DNA from: Fulvia fulva
Lineage: Eukaryota; Ascomycota; Dothideomycetes; Mycosphaerellales; Mycosphaerellaceae
Assembly: GCF_020509005.1 (NCBI RefSeq)
Contig: NC_063012.1
Location: 11,222,001-11,286,000, forward strand
Direction: 5' to 3'
DNA length: 64,000 nucleotides
Shown here in pieces: positions 1-11,426 of this stretch (position 1 is its first letter; every line of letters begins with the position of its first letter). A program made the translations under genes and the position numbers. A model generated the notes under the pieces. It ran no database searches, had not been told where the DNA came from, and saw nothing but the letters and a program-made list of their open reading frames with translations.

Positions 1-1
1 G

Positions 2-826
2 ATGTATCCCGAGATCATTCCCGAAGTGCGGAAAGCTATCCGACGATTGTACGAGCTGATCCCATACCGATACAGCTTGATGCTACAGAGCCATCTCACG
101 GCTATGCCGCCTCAGCGCTGGGTCGGTTGGGGCTACGAGTCGGACCCAGAAGTCTGGACGAGCAGAGTACTCAAGGACGGCGAGCAGCAGTACTGGCTTG
201 GCGATAGCTTGCTGGTTGGTGGCGTCTACGCACCTGGAGCCACCGAAGGCAAGATCTATGCACCCAAGCGCAGCGCTTCAGACCCCGGCTTTCTCAACCT
301 CAGTGCGCCGTACCAATATCTTCCAGCAGGACAGTGGCATGCCATTGCCTCGCCTTGGAAGAACAGCATACCGCTCCTTGCGAAGATTGGTGGTGCGATA
401 CCTGTTGGTAAGAACAAGCAAGTGGTGGCTTCTGGGGATAAAATCAATGAGGCGAAGCTTCCTGCTGATGACTGGCGTGGCCTTGAGATCTTCCCTGCGC
501 CGGAGCATTTGGCGGATGGGACTGTGTTCAGCAATATCTGGCTCGAGGATGATGGCATCTCGCCACCTCCGGCTCGGATTGCGAAGTTCACCCTCAGCTA
601 CGCAGCCTCCGCTACCGAGGTCCGAGTGAGCTTCGAGATAGAGACTGGCGTTTTCCTCCCGCCATGGGTTGAGAACGGTCTGACGATCATCCTGCCGGTT
701 GGAGACTCAAGACCGGTCATAAGCAGCAACGGCCGCGCCATCATCGAAGCCCGCCGACAAGACGAGACAGGTCGTCGCCGCTACCACATTCTTGGCGAGG
801 ACCAAAGCATCAAAGGCAGATTGTAA
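2..826 (+). CDS. Glycoside hydrolase family 31 enzyme, C-terminal part (5' truncated by window edge)
   Basis: This is the C-terminal part of a GH31 enzyme (alpha-glucosidase or alpha-xylosidase type), a family that hydrolyses terminal alpha-linked glucose or xylose. The frame is open at the left edge, so the N-terminus and the catalytic aspartates of the barrel lie outside. The visible 274 residues include the segment YWLGDSLLVGGVYAPG near residues 64-79, which corresponds to the conserved GD-LLVAPV-type segment after the GH31 barrel. The C-terminal beta domains follow and the frame stops with TAA at 824-826. No intron is needed in this part. Substrate and location cannot be judged because any signal peptide is missing. 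Family assignment is fairly sure; the subfamily is not. Confidence 0.82.
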   Translation: MYPEIIPEVRKAIRRLYELIPYRYSLMLQSHLTAMPPQRWVGWGYESDPEVWTSRVLKDGEQQYWLGDSLLVGGVYAPGATEGKIYAPKRSASDPGFLNLSAPYQYLPAGQWHAIASPWKNSIPLLAKIGGAIPVGKNKQVVASGDKINEAKLPADDWRGLEIFPAPEHLADGTVFSNIWLEDDGISPPPARIAKFTLSYAASATEVRVSFEIETGVFLPPWVENGLTIILPVGDSRPVISSNGRAIIEARRQDETGRRRYHILGEDQSIKGRL

Positions 827-1585
827 ACCTGAAAACCCGGGCATCCGATAAATTCAGGTCTTCACATGCAGCGCGGCCGCTCCCGTACTAGCCTATATAT
901 ACATGTTCAAGATGAAGCTTACCAATCAAGTAAACAGTCTGAATTGTTGGCATAACCCGCAGTGAACGCTCTGCGCAAACAAGACCATAGCGACAAAATC
1001 TCCCGCCATAAGCATAGGAGATTAGGTTATCCAGTATTTCAGCAGCTTGTCATTACAAGTTGATGTTTCTTGACCCCATCTGATTCGGTTCAGGTGGGGT
1101 TTCTTTTGCTGTTCTGGGGTTGGGAGGTCGAGTCCTGGGTTGGAGGCAGCTTTTTGCTATCGTGATAATGGACATATGACGAGACGCTATTCACGAGAGT
1201 GCAAGCTTTTTGCATCCGTACCTCGAGACCTCAGGTGGGATCTCTTTGCGCCTTGCTGTAACTCTGAAGACTCATGTTCGTGCAGCATGGTCGGCGCTGT
1301 GGCTGATATCAGGCATCAGATTTTCTTTCAGCATTACCGGAGCTGTCGAGTATAGATAGTGCGAAGTGCGACGTTCGCTGCTGTGACATTATGAGCTTTG
1401 CTCGAGATGAACGCCTCGAGGAAACTTTCTCTTTCACATGCCGCGCAAGGACCCCACCGCCGTTCCTCCTTCTCGTGCGTCCGCTACTGGTGATACACTT
1501 CTACAAAAAGCACCTCCAGACCTTCCCTGCAACACCAACATCTAGGACCCGACCACCCGCCTCATCACAACAAGACACCACCACC
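827..1585. other. Intergenic region, nothing recognised
   Basis: No convincing coding frame or RNA gene is seen. The stretch presumably holds the 3' region of the GH31 gene and the promoter of the small gene that starts at 1586. A T-rich run near 1090-1110 is unremarkable. Confidence 0.5.
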
Positions 1586-1964
1586 ATGATGGCAAACCCA
1601 AACACCATCATCATCACCTCCGACGAAGTCCTCAACCTCCACGGCATCCCGCAGAACTGCAAGACCATCCGCAACGCTACCACCACCACCATCACCTGCC
1701 CCAGCCCCATCAACTCCTTCAACATCTTCACCCACGCCCACACCAAGGACCCACCCGCCACCACCTCACACCCCCTGGTACGTCAACTGTGCACTCGACC
1801 TCTCCACCCTCCTCCTACTTCATAACCTACTAACAGAAACGCACCAGACCCTCGACTCCTCCACCTTACTCTCTGGGATGCTAGTCGGCCTGCTTGTCAT
1901 CTTCGGCATCGCAGATCTCGCGCGGCGCGTTCAGGAGTTCGTCGAGAAGGACGATGACGATTAG
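1586..1964 (+). CDS. Small single-pass membrane protein, unknown function (two exons)
   Basis: I do not recognise this gene. Two exons, 1586-1777 and 1848-1964, are joined by a 70-nt intron that begins GTACGT, has a CTAAC branch site (about 1829-1833) and ends ACCAG. The junction is phase 0 and gives 102 residues. The N-terminal two thirds is polar, Thr/Asn rich and has two Cys. Exon 2 encodes one clear transmembrane helix (LSGMLVGLLVIFGIADLARR) followed by an acidic tail of Asp and Glu/Lys. A nearer AG at 1836 would hit a stop codon, so the second AG is preferred. The start is one of two adjacent ATGs (1586 or 1589). There is no signal peptide; a tail-anchored type protein is an inference. 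The splice logic is the main support. Confidence 0.55.
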
Positions 1965-2467
1965 TTACAATAGATCTGGCGAGGAGTAGTCGCATAAGCG
2001 GCAAAGCTGTTCTCGACAAAGATATTGGTATAGGTCAGGATTATGGCGGCGGAGGGGGGTGGGGGTGGAGAGTGGAGCCTGGGCTGAGCACTTCACTGAT
2101 ATTCGGATGGATGGAGTGTCTACGGATTGAATGGCGTGCGGTGTGAGTACAAAGGCGCCAGCGTATCGACTTCTCTTTGCTTTGGAGGACGCCACATTAC
2201 TAAGAGGTGCTGCGGAGATCGTGGAAGGCACCCACGTAAATGGGGTGGCGACACTCATTTCGTCAGCTACACTTCCCTCTCGGACGGGTTGTACAAGCAC
2301 AGATTTCCAAATCTTCCGCAGAAGTCCACAGAACAAACAAACAAGAAGATCTCATAAAACATCATCCAATCCTAAATCCCCTAGAATCTCTCTATCCCGA
2401 AATTTGACCCTGGGTATCAAATCACATCCAAATCCCCTGTTCCATTACATCTCTCCCCAACTTATCA
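1965..2467. other. Intergenic region between convergent genes
   Basis: This lies between the 3' ends of the small membrane gene and the lysophospholipase gene. Overlapping frames here have no recognisable content and I call no gene. Confidence 0.5.
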
Positions 2468-4517
2468 TCAAATAACAAAAGCCCCCACCATAAAAGCCGC
2501 ACTCATCGCCACAAAAACACTTACCTCCCACTCCCTGCTTGCACTACTCGTCACCTTCAACACATTCTCCTCTCCCAGCTTATACGGCGGAGTATAATCC
2601 CCCGGCGGGCTCGAATCGACCCTTCCATCCCAGCAGTACCTCGAGAAGCACTGGGTGCAAACTTCTGGCACGTCCGTGTTCGTCCTGCCGAAACTGCGGC
2701 TGAGGATGGCGCAGCCGACGCAGGCAGGCCATTCCGCATCGAGGGAGGAGTTGCCTTGGGTGGCGAGGTTGTAGCCGTTGAGGATCATGGCGTTGCGCTC
2801 GGTGTCGTTGTAGTCCATTTTGTAGGTGCTGGTGTTGGAGAAGTAGACGTACGGGGCGTTGGGCATGTACACAACGAGTGGTGCCTGGCCGGAGATATTA
2901 GCGGCGTCGCAGCCGAAGAAGGTGATGTTGTTGTTCAGGCCTAGGTTGAAGAAAGTGTTGATATCTGGGACGGCGGGGAAGGCGGTGTTGTTTCCGATTT
3001 CTGCTAGGCTGCGCTCGTAGGTTGTGATGATGGAGACGCCATCGGGCCAGCCGGTGGAGGAGGCGTTGGTGGGGAGGGAAGCGTTTGTGTCGGCGGAGGT
3101 GTCAACGGCGAAGATTACGTCGACGTGGCGGTTTGGCTGGATTAGAGGGTGGAGGGGGATGTTTTGGCCGTCTTCGCCGCCGTCGACGAGGGTGAGGGTT
3201 TCTAAGCCGGCGACGGGGTTCGTGTCGTTGTTGTAGCCGAGGAAGGGGTTGACCCAATCGGCAATGTCTTCGTTGTCGGCGCCAATGGGCTTGAGGATTG
3301 CTTCGAGGGCTGACTTGAGCGCATCTGAGAGCAGGTCTGTGGTGTTGACGGCACCGACTGTCGTCAGGATGGCGTTGAAGAGGGAGCTGCTAGTTCCCAT
3401 CACGTAGCTGACGCTGTCGAAACCCACCACGCAGCGGTCGTTGTTCAGAGGAGATCCATTTGTGAAGTTCGTGCCAACATATCGGAGGGGAGCATGACCG
3501 TAGACGGTCGGATCATCTGATCCCAGCTCCCAGGGGTTGATCGTGTAGATGGTCGAGTTGGTTCCAACGAGGAGCTCGCCTGGATTTCTCCCATCCGCAA
3601 CGATAAGCGGAAGCGGCGCAGTACCTTGCGTGAACCAGTCCTGACGCGCAATCGACGAGAATGTGTACTCGGGCCCTCCATTCGTAGCATTGACAAGCTG
3701 ATATGCTAGTGCACGACCCCAGTAATCCGTGATGGTAGTATTGAAGCCGGCATCTTCCTTTCCATGGACCTGATCAAGCAGCGCTGAGTAGTAGTTCACA
3801 CTGCTCAACAGCTGAATGCCGCCAGATTCCGGACCCTCAAAGATACTATTCCCCAACTGCCACACATCTCCACTGTCATCAGCGTCCGTATCCATAGCAA
3901 GGATTTGGTTCACCGAGGTAAAGTTGTTCGAATAAAGTGATCCAACCAACCAACTTCCACCCGACAACCCAGAGAGGTACGTCGCCGCCTGCAGCAACCC
4001 ACCCAATTGTCCAGCACTCGTCGAGTTCGGCGTCCTAGAGTCAAACGCATGTAAAACACCGGCACCATTCAACATGGCACGGTATCCACCTCCTGAGATC
4101 GCAATCCCGATATTAGGCAGCGCGCTTGCATTGTTTTGGTGATCGTTGATATACTGATTCGCGTCGAAGCCCGCGATATTCATGCGCCCTAGCAACTCCT
4201 TCATGGGATCCAACGTCGCGTTCCTTCGTACTTGCAGCCATTCTGTCTCGTTCGGCGATAACCTCGCCGCGCTTCGGATCGTGGGCGTCGCTGCTGGACA
4301 GGCGGTCGTTTGAGGTGTGTATCCATGCGGCGCGTTGGCTGGAAGCGCGCGTTTAAGGAGGGCGAGAGCGCCGACTGCGGCTTCTGCGTCGAGTTGATGG
4401 GGGTATGGGTTGGCTGGTGGTGTAGTGTCAGTGGTTGAGTGCCAACTGGGATGTTGGTCGCGTACCTGCAGCGGAGCCGAGCAGTGAAGCTGCAGCTATG
4501 AATGCTGTCTGCTTCAT
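2468..4517 (-). CDS. Lysophospholipase / phospholipase B, secreted and probably GPI-anchored
   Basis: The product hydrolyses acyl esters of lysophospholipids and phospholipids and belongs to the fungal PLB / cPLA2-like catalytic family. Exon 1 is 4466-4517 and encodes a signal peptide (MKQTAFIAAASLLGSAA). A 52-nt intron (4414-4465, GTACGC...CCAG, phase 1) joins it to exon 2, 2468-4413. The total is 665 residues, normal for the family. Around residues 125-135 is GGGYRAML (oxyanion loop) and near 165 GLSGGSWLVGS, the G-x-S-G-G nucleophile motif. There are many N-glycosylation sites and Cys in the C-terminal third. The C-terminus ends in a hydrophobic tail (VFVAMSAAFMVGAFVI), typical of a GPI signal. 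The frame upstream of the internal Met at 4213 encodes the expected LSPNETEW-LDPM region, so the upstream exon is required. Confidence 0.93.
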
Positions 4518-5421
4518 GCTAGTGGTAGTGAGTAATGCTGGGGTGTGGTACTGATACCTGCTGTGTGCTGTCGTTGTTGTTGAAGCGAGACAAGAGCAAG
4601 GAGAGGAGGGCACCTAGCCAAGGAAGAGAGGGACTACTAGTAGTAATTATACCACAGAGGCGTTAAAGTGCAAGGTAATACGATGTATCACGACCGTTTC
4701 CTCTCGCTCGGATTACACGGAGTGGCTGCTGGCTGCTGCTGCTTCAGCTCACCAAAGAATGACGTCCTACCCGGGAACCGCGAAAGATCCATCCTTCGCC
4801 CACAAAATCTCTCACATATGCTCCTGTCATCTGGACGCCTCAGGTCCCACCAGAGGCAGTGCAAACACACGCAGCGCTGAAGGAACAAGCATCCAACCGG
4901 CATCGCGCGGCTTCGGTGCTCCCGCGGCCGCATCACAGATCGAACGGCTCGTTCGGGTACGAATGGATACACGCTACCCGGGTCACGGCATGCTTTCAGC
5001 TGCAGTATAAGGGAATTGGTTACTCAGCACGGTGGCAAGGTGGCACTGCCACATCATTGTTGTCTGTACGTGTAGCTAGGTAGTACATATGTACCAGCGG
5101 GACATGTCAGCATGGCTGTGGTGCTACGACTTGAAATGATGTGGGCGATGATGCCTTCGTGCTTTTCATTCGCGGTCGCTGCGCGAATTAAGGAACGAAG
5201 GATCTTCTGAAGAGACATGTGAAACCTTGATGTCCACTCCAACGTTGTTCTGCGACATTATGTCATGTCAAGTGCGCAGCCGCTCCTTCATCGGCGAGCT
5301 GTCCCATACGACTACTGTACAGTACGACTACGAATACTGTACATCGTCCGAGATCTTCAGGGCGCAATAAAGGATTCTTAACTCCCTCGTTCGGACAATC
5401 AACCTCATCGTGTTGAGCATC
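4518..5421. other. Intergenic region upstream of the lysophospholipase gene
   Basis: This is the promoter side of the lysophospholipase gene and the 3' side of the next minus-strand gene. Short frames on both strands have no recognisable protein features. No RNA gene is seen. Confidence 0.5.
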
Positions 5422-8043
5422 TTACCCCTCGCCAGTACCGTCAACATGATTCTCGACCGCCTCGTCTTCCATCCCGTCCTCCTCATCAACATATTGATAC
5501 ACCTTCGGCCACACCGGTATACTATCGATCCATTCCCTCACATACCCCAGCTCGTTCATGTCGAACTGCTCCAGCAGCGGCTTCAGATCGGCTGCAGCGA
5601 TAACAATTTCAGTCACGTTGTACTGGTTTAACATACCCCGTGCATCGCGACAATGCTCGGAGAAGATGTTCTCATATACCAGGGGTCCTGCGTGACGCTC
5701 CAGGCCGTGTGATAGAGCTTCTATTGCCTTCAAGGGCCAGATCGCAGCTCGAGCTTTGGCGGCCGCGGCGGGTGGAGGACCGATTCGAGCTGGGAAGACT
5801 GTTTGTCGTTGAAAATGCCCGCCTGTTGCATCGTACTCGAGTTCAGCCTCGGCGGGATCGGGGAATCGTAGATGTTTCTGCTTCTCGCGGGAGATGAGAC
5901 CACGTTCTACAAAGCGACGATGATCGTGGAGGGACATCCACTTCTTGAGAAGCTTAGCTCGCTCGGCTTTGTGTCGTTTATCTTGCTGTTCGCGTTGTTC
6001 TTGTCGAGCGTCTTCTTGTTCTCTTTCAAGGCGACGAGCTTCAGCTTGTCGAGCACGCCCGCACTTAGCGAGATGTTCCTTGAAAACAGATCTAACGTTC
6101 CGTAAAGGGACCAGTAGGCCGTTCTTGACCGACTTGACCAGCGCCAGCTCGGTGTCAGGGCGGGCAGTGTAGAGCTCAGCTCCTGCCCCCATAAGTCGGA
6201 TTACGCCAATGAAGTCTGCGATCGTGGTGAGATGAGCTTCAGTCAGATCACTAGCTGCATCGCCGGTTCGCTTGTCCGTATCATAGTAGACTTGAACCAT
6301 AGTCCGCAGCAGTCTGACCAGAATCCTAGGTATCAAGTGGAAGTATATGTCCAATGGCTTGCGCCTAGAGCTGAAGTTGGGAGGATAGTCGCCATTCTTG
6401 CCACAAAGACCACGTATCCGAGCCCTGATCTAGTATTCATTAGTATGCGCTATGTCAAAATCCAAACTGAGTCCACATACCTCATCTAGTTCTTCCGGAG
6501 GATCTGGAAGGTCGTTCCTACTGCCTGGTTCGTCCCGGAAACGTAACAAGACGTCCTTCGCCTTCGAACATAAACGCTTGATCTCGATAACGTCCTGGGC
6601 TTTCAGATCGAGCCTGACAGGATCTTGCTCCTCTCCATCTTTGACAGTGACTCCGACTTTCTTCACGCTGCGAAATATTCTGTTCAGAGCCTGCCATTGC
6701 CCAAGTAGCCTTTGATCATTCTCGTCATCTTGGTTGGCCTCGAGCTCTCCAATCGATGCATCGGTAGTCTGGGGTACATCTGCCTGGGATGTGAATCGAC
6801 GCTCCTTCTGTTGACGTTTTGTGGATGTGTTTGCCTGCTCAGGAAGTCGCTTACGCTTCTGTGCTTGCTGTGTTGGCCGTGCGTCAAGCTCAGTATCTTC
6901 CACGATGTTGTCGGGCGTATTCTCGGGAAGGAGCCCCGTCGTTCGTACCCTGTCTATTCTCGGCGGACCGGGCTCGTTCCTGGGCTCATCGGTGCCGACA
7001 GGTTCCTGATCCTCCTCCGGATCGAGCTCGCCAACAGGGGGTGGTTGTTCGGCATGAGACTTCGTGGGTACTTCCTCGGGAATGGCACTTTGCACTTCGT
7101 GTGCTCCAGCTGAGTCGCGCTTTGTTCCAGACGAGCGCTGTCCTGCTGGAGTGGGTGAAACTGGCTGTTGTTCTTGTGGCCCCAAGGCTGTACCGCGAGC
7201 TTCGATGCACCCAGCGGCTTCTTCCCTGTGCTTTCGCGGCCTGCCATGAGATCTCTTTTGAGGTGACGACTGTGCTGGCTCGTCTTCGTTGGGTTCAGTC
7301 CGCCCAGACTCACCGGCATGTACCTGTGTAGCGTCGGGAAGAATATCATGTGCATCGAGGTGGCCTTGCTTGACCATCACCTGTGGCGACTGGCCTCGCT
7401 CGCTACCTTTAGATTTGCGTGGCGAACGTCGTGGGATGGCAGCACCCTCGGTCTCCACCAGGTCGGAAGGTGGCACTTGCAACGTACTCGTTGCGTCGTT
7501 AAGGGTAGTCGTCGCTGCCAGTGCACGAGCTTGTTCAGCTTGCTGAGCCTTGCGTTGTTTCTTCAGTGGCGATGGCTGCGGCGGTCCATCCAGCAGACCA
7601 GTCGGTGCATGTCGTGGCTTCTGAGGAGAACCGCCTAAGTCATATTGATCCGGGCGCGCTTTTGTAGTCTTTCCCAGACGTCGTTGAGAGCTGGCACCGA
7701 GACCAATGTGGCCGACCTTCCTTAGTTTACCTTCTTTTCGAATACGCTGAGTTGTTGGAGCAGTGGGTCTAGCATTTGTTTCTGCCAACAGTTGGTGCTC
7801 AGCACTCTGCTGGTCGTCTGCACTTGTATACCCAATGGCATCGGGTAGTTCATCTCCAAGGTGCTCTACAAGCCCATTGGCTTCGCTCACAATGTTGCTC
7901 GTCGCGTCTCCCGACTGTGCTGTGCCTTTCAGATCAGACTTGCGTCGGTTGACAGCTCTGGCTTGCTCGAGGGCGCGTCTGATCATGGGCGACGATGTGT
8001 AAGGTCTTGTCATCGCTGCCAACAACGTGGCTGGCTCACCCAT
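5422..8043 (-). CDS. AT-hook-like, largely disordered nuclear protein of unknown function
   Basis: I do not recognise the family. Two exons, 6481-8043 and 5422-6429, flank a 51-nt intron (GTATGT...ATACTAG, phase 0) and give 856 residues. The first roughly 430 residues are low complexity, basic and Pro/Gln/Glu rich. They contain an AT-hook-like core (HGRPRKHREE) and a second basic PRRSPRKSKG run, suggesting DNA or chromatin contact. A compact, probably helical region spans the intron: about residues 440-560 (LLGQWQALNRIFRSVKKVG, then after the junction IRARIRGLCGKNGDYPP and an LIPRILVRLLRTM helix). A charged coiled-coil segment rich in Glu/Arg/Gln follows (about 640-700), then an acidic C-terminus. 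It shares a short intergenic region with the PTPA gene. Nuclear localisation is inferred from composition only. Confidence 0.72.
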
Positions 8044-8205
8044 TGGCCGTCTACATGTTGTAGGAGTGTTGATGAAGTTCGAAGTTGGCGCGGTTCCTGC
8101 AGCGACGATGAGGTTTCCGCTATCTCGGCCCCGCCCAAACTTAGCGCGCTTTCTAGAATCGCCTCTAGAAATGACTTCAATGTTTCAACATCAATGACCT
8201 TTCTT
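8044..8205. promoter_or_regulatory. Bidirectional promoter between the AT-hook-like gene and the PTPA gene
   Basis: Only about 160 bp separate the two divergent start codons, so the genes must share promoter DNA. No TATA box or known operator is evident. Confidence 0.5.
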
Positions 8206-9609
8206 ATGGCTACCATCAAACCCTTGCCAACTCTGGGGCAGCTCGATGACATCGCGCTACACAAGTTTGAGACTCCATCGAAGAAGATCAACGATGGAGA
8301 TGACCTGGCCTTCTTCTTTACGTCGACTGCCTATCGGGACATTACACAATGGCTATTACAGCTCAACAGAGCAATCTTTCCGATTAAGCGAGCAGATGGC
8401 AAGACCGATGCTTGTGTTCTTGACAAACTCCCGGAACTCTCGTCAGCTGTCCTGAAGATTCGACAGCTCCTGGCCGATCTTTCAAAGCTGATCGAGGAAG
8501 CGCCACCAGACACAGGACCACGAAGATTTGGAAATGTCGCCTTTCGGAAATGGTATGCACTGGCCGAGGATTGTACATCAGCACTTCTGGATAACCACCT
8601 GGACTTTGTGCTACATCGAGTGCACCACGACGAACAGCGACTTGGAGGGAAAGACGAGCTCCAAGCCTATCTGCTGGGCAGCTTTGGAAGTGCGCAACGA
8701 CTAGACAATGGCACGGGGCATGAGCTCAGCTTTCTTGCCTTTTTAGCATGCCTATGGAAGCTAGGCGTCTTCGAGGTTGGCGAGGAGCGCGCGATTGTGG
8801 TAGGCATCATTCAGCCATACCTCGATCTTGTTCGTCGACTTATCGTGACCTACACCTTGGAGCCAGCAGGATCGCATGGCGTCTGGGGCCTTGACGACCA
8901 TAGCTTCCTGCCTTATATTTTCGGTTCAGCACAGCTCGGACCCGCCATCGCAGAGGATGACCACACTTCACTCGCACCCACCGAAGGGTGCCTGCCAGGA
9001 GCTCCTTCGCCATCCTCTGTGGCCGACAAGACCATGGTAGTAGACTTCAAAGACTCGAACATGTACTTTTCCGCCATACAATTCATTCACGATGTCAAGA
9101 AAGGACCATTCTGGGAGCATTCGCCTACACTTTACAACATTAGTGGCATCACGGCTGGCTGGGGCAAAATCAACAAGGGCATGCTCAAAATGTACGCCGC
9201 AGAGGTCTTGGGCAAGTTCCCAGTGGTGCAGCATTTTCCATTTGGGAGTCTTTTCCAATGGGAGAAGGACCCGCAAGCGACTGCAGCACCGTCAAGTGTA
9301 CATTCACAGCAGCAACCACTGCAAAGCAAGGATGTACCACCAGCGGTGACAAATACGCCTGGTACTACAGCTCCTTGGGCAAAATCTGGCAGTGCTGCAA
9401 TGTCCCAAATGCAAGCAAGCACCGGTATGCCTTCGACTAGAGCTCCGTGGGCGTCATCGAGTGGTGGTCCAGGGAGGCCAATGCCGGCATCGAACATGGG
9501 CATGCCGGCCACGGGTACGGCAGCGCCTTGGGCGAATACCCAGCGAATGCCTGCTCAAGGAATGGCGCCAACAGCAGCTCCTTGGGCCAAGAAGAATACG
9601 ACGAGATGA
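8206..9609 (+). CDS. Serine/threonine protein phosphatase 2A activator (PTPA, peptidyl-prolyl isomerase type)
   Basis: PTPA proteins activate PP2A catalytic subunits and have peptidyl-prolyl isomerase activity. The family signature is clear: TPSKKI near residue 20, then the FFTSTAYRDITQWLLQLN block, GNVAFRKW, a GSAQRLDNGTGHELSF segment, GVWGLDDHSFLPYIFGSAQ and the C-terminal WGKINKGMLKMYAAEVLGKFPVVQHF region (all within residues 15-345). A low-complexity tail of about 115 residues contains four APWA repeats, as I recall from Rrd1-like fungal members. The frame continues upstream past this Met; in-frame ATGs at 8194 and 8206 are the plausible starts and the PTPA homology begins just after them. 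No introns are seen. Whether it is the Rrd1 or Rrd2 paralogue is left open. Confidence 0.92.
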   Translation: MATIKPLPTLGQLDDIALHKFETPSKKINDGDDLAFFFTSTAYRDITQWLLQLNRAIFPIKRADGKTDACVLDKLPELSSAVLKIRQLLADLSKLIEEAPPDTGPRRFGNVAFRKWYALAEDCTSALLDNHLDFVLHRVHHDEQRLGGKDELQAYLLGSFGSAQRLDNGTGHELSFLAFLACLWKLGVFEVGEERAIVVGIIQPYLDLVRRLIVTYTLEPAGSHGVWGLDDHSFLPYIFGSAQLGPAIAEDDHTSLAPTEGCLPGAPSPSSVADKTMVVDFKDSNMYFSAIQFIHDVKKGPFWEHSPTLYNISGITAGWGKINKGMLKMYAAEVLGKFPVVQHFPFGSLFQWEKDPQATAAPSSVHSQQQPLQSKDVPPAVTNTPGTTAPWAKSGSAAMSQMQASTGMPSTRAPWASSSGGPGRPMPASNMGMPATGTAAPWANTQRMPAQGMAPTAAPWAKKNTTR

Positions 9610-10372
9610 ACGACGACCCTGGCTCATGCACATGCAAATCGTCGAGTATGCTGGGGATGAATCACGGGTTCCAATGACTGGAATGGTAAACGAGTCATGA
9701 AGGAGGCTCGAGGGCTGAGAGTAAAAGCCGATTCCGAGGACGCGATGAGCCGTTGTCTGGAAGCGCAGCTGAAACACAGCGTTTCTCGCGCGTGACACGG
9801 CTCCACAAACAGCTGTGCAGCAGCCGAGCGCTCTCTCCACGGGAGTGGCTGGACGAGAAACGGAGTTTCGGCGTGTGACATCCGGTAGAGCTGCAGGAGG
9901 AGCTGTTATAGTTGCGTGGTCCACTTTGTTACTATTCTGGGAGGGTGATAGCCATAGCGAGATCGTAGCTCACCCTCCTGCAAAGACGCAAGGTCACATG
10001 AAATTGCTCTCTGGACGAGCGGAGGCAAGTCACGATGTTGACCCGCTGAATTGAAATAGCATGCCCTCATTTAGTGAAATTGATCGTTTGCTTGCAGCGG
10101 GACACGCGATCGCGACTTCTCTTGGGAAGCGGCGGCGTCGAGCGGAAGCGTTGACCGGCGTGAGCACCTTACTTGCGACTGAGACCAACTGAACAGAAGG
10201 ATCGAGCACGAGGTCTCTCAACTCTACTACTACATAGCGTGCAAGCTCAGCTGAAGCCGGCCACTGCGTGCGACTGCTCCTCAACCTCGACACTCGAGCT
10301 ACGTATATGCACTTGCGACGACGGTGACCAGCAGTGAGAAGTCCCAGCGCGAGTCGCAAAGCACAGCCCACC
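9610..10372. other. Intergenic region, nothing recognised
   Basis: This contains the 3' end of the PTPA gene and the promoter of the low-complexity gene. No supported gene is present; overlapping frames have no recognisable domain. Confidence 0.5.
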
Positions 10373-11426
10373 ATGCCGGGCGTTCGTAAGTCAAGCTCCC
10401 AACGCTTCAGTCTGCGTGCGACAGTCAGCTTATCAGCCATGCCGCACAGCTCCTGATGCTGTCGACAACGTGAAGAAGCTCTTCAAGGGCCTCTTCAAGC
10501 GCGGCAAGAACAAGAAGCAAGACACCTCTGCGCCGACCACGCAAACGAGCCAGACTGGCACCGCCGCCCAGCAACAGCCGGCATCGCAATCGCAAGCCCC
10601 AGCCTCCCCGCCTCCCGCAACCCAACAGCAGACTGGCGCAGCAGCAGACACAAACAAGCCTCTGCCCGCTACCCACCCTCTAGCGACTGGCGAGCACAGC
10701 AAACCACAAGAAGCTGTCCCAGTTAACCACGCAGCGCAACCGGGCCCACCAGACGGCGCAAACGATGCGACCACGAGATTCGAGGCACAAGGTGTGTCGC
10801 CTGTTTCGACCACACCAGCAGCCGGCTCCGCGCCAGTCTCAGCTGTAGAGAAAGATGCCGCACCTGCAGTACCTGCGAAGGACGTTGGCAACACAGACTC
10901 GAGCCCCGCAGCACCAGGTATATCACACGAGATGGGAAAGGATAGGAGAGGCATTATTGACACACTCGCAGTGACCGACGGCGCAAAGGGGAACGCTCCA
11001 CCTACTACAACCGCAGCAAGCAACCCTCTGACTGCGCCAAAGACCGAGTACAACACACTGGCAGCCTCGAAGCTTGACCCAGCCAGCTCGAACGCACCAG
11101 CCAATGACCCAGCACAGTCGGCCGCAAACGCGACCATCTCCTCTGTAGCACCAAACAGCACAACCGCCCAGCCCGCCGGCCAAGTGCCAAAGGAGACCAG
11201 CGCAGCCGCTCCAGCGACTGACGCAAAGCCAACGGAGACCGCTGCTGGCAACACATTGACCAAACCGCTCACCGGCGACGAGAAAGAAACGGCGCAGGAA
11301 ACTCCAGCGTCAGCACCGACCTACAAAGCAGCACCAGGCATGAGTGCTACTTCTGGCCCTTTGGCTGATTACCCTGAAGGTTCTACCACTGAAGAGACTC
11401 CCGCTGCTGCTGCCCCTGCGAAGTAG
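10373..11426 (+). CDS. Ala/Thr/Pro-rich disordered protein with a basic N-terminal segment
   Basis: Unknown function. The body is almost entirely low complexity (Ala, Thr, Pro, Ser, Gln), with a short lysine-rich, amphipathic-looking head (AVDNVKKLFKGLFKRGKNKK) that could touch membrane or nucleic acid. My model starts at the ATG at 10373 (MPGV...) with a first exon of 13 nt, donor GTAAGT at 10386 and acceptor at 10448-10449 (64-nt intron, CTTAT-type branch at about 10429). This makes the mature start MPGVPPDAVDN. An acceptor at 10427-10428 would also keep the frame. The long open frame and biased codon use support coding; the 5' end is uncertain. The protein ends with EETPAAAAPAK. The opposite-strand open frames are shadows of the repetitive codons. 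Confidence 0.6.

Noticed and set aside
10433..11272. Long antisense frame rich in Ala, Val and Gly opposite the low-complexity gene
   Set aside because: A reflection of the repetitive GC-rich codons on the other strand; the plus-strand frame has the better start and basic head.
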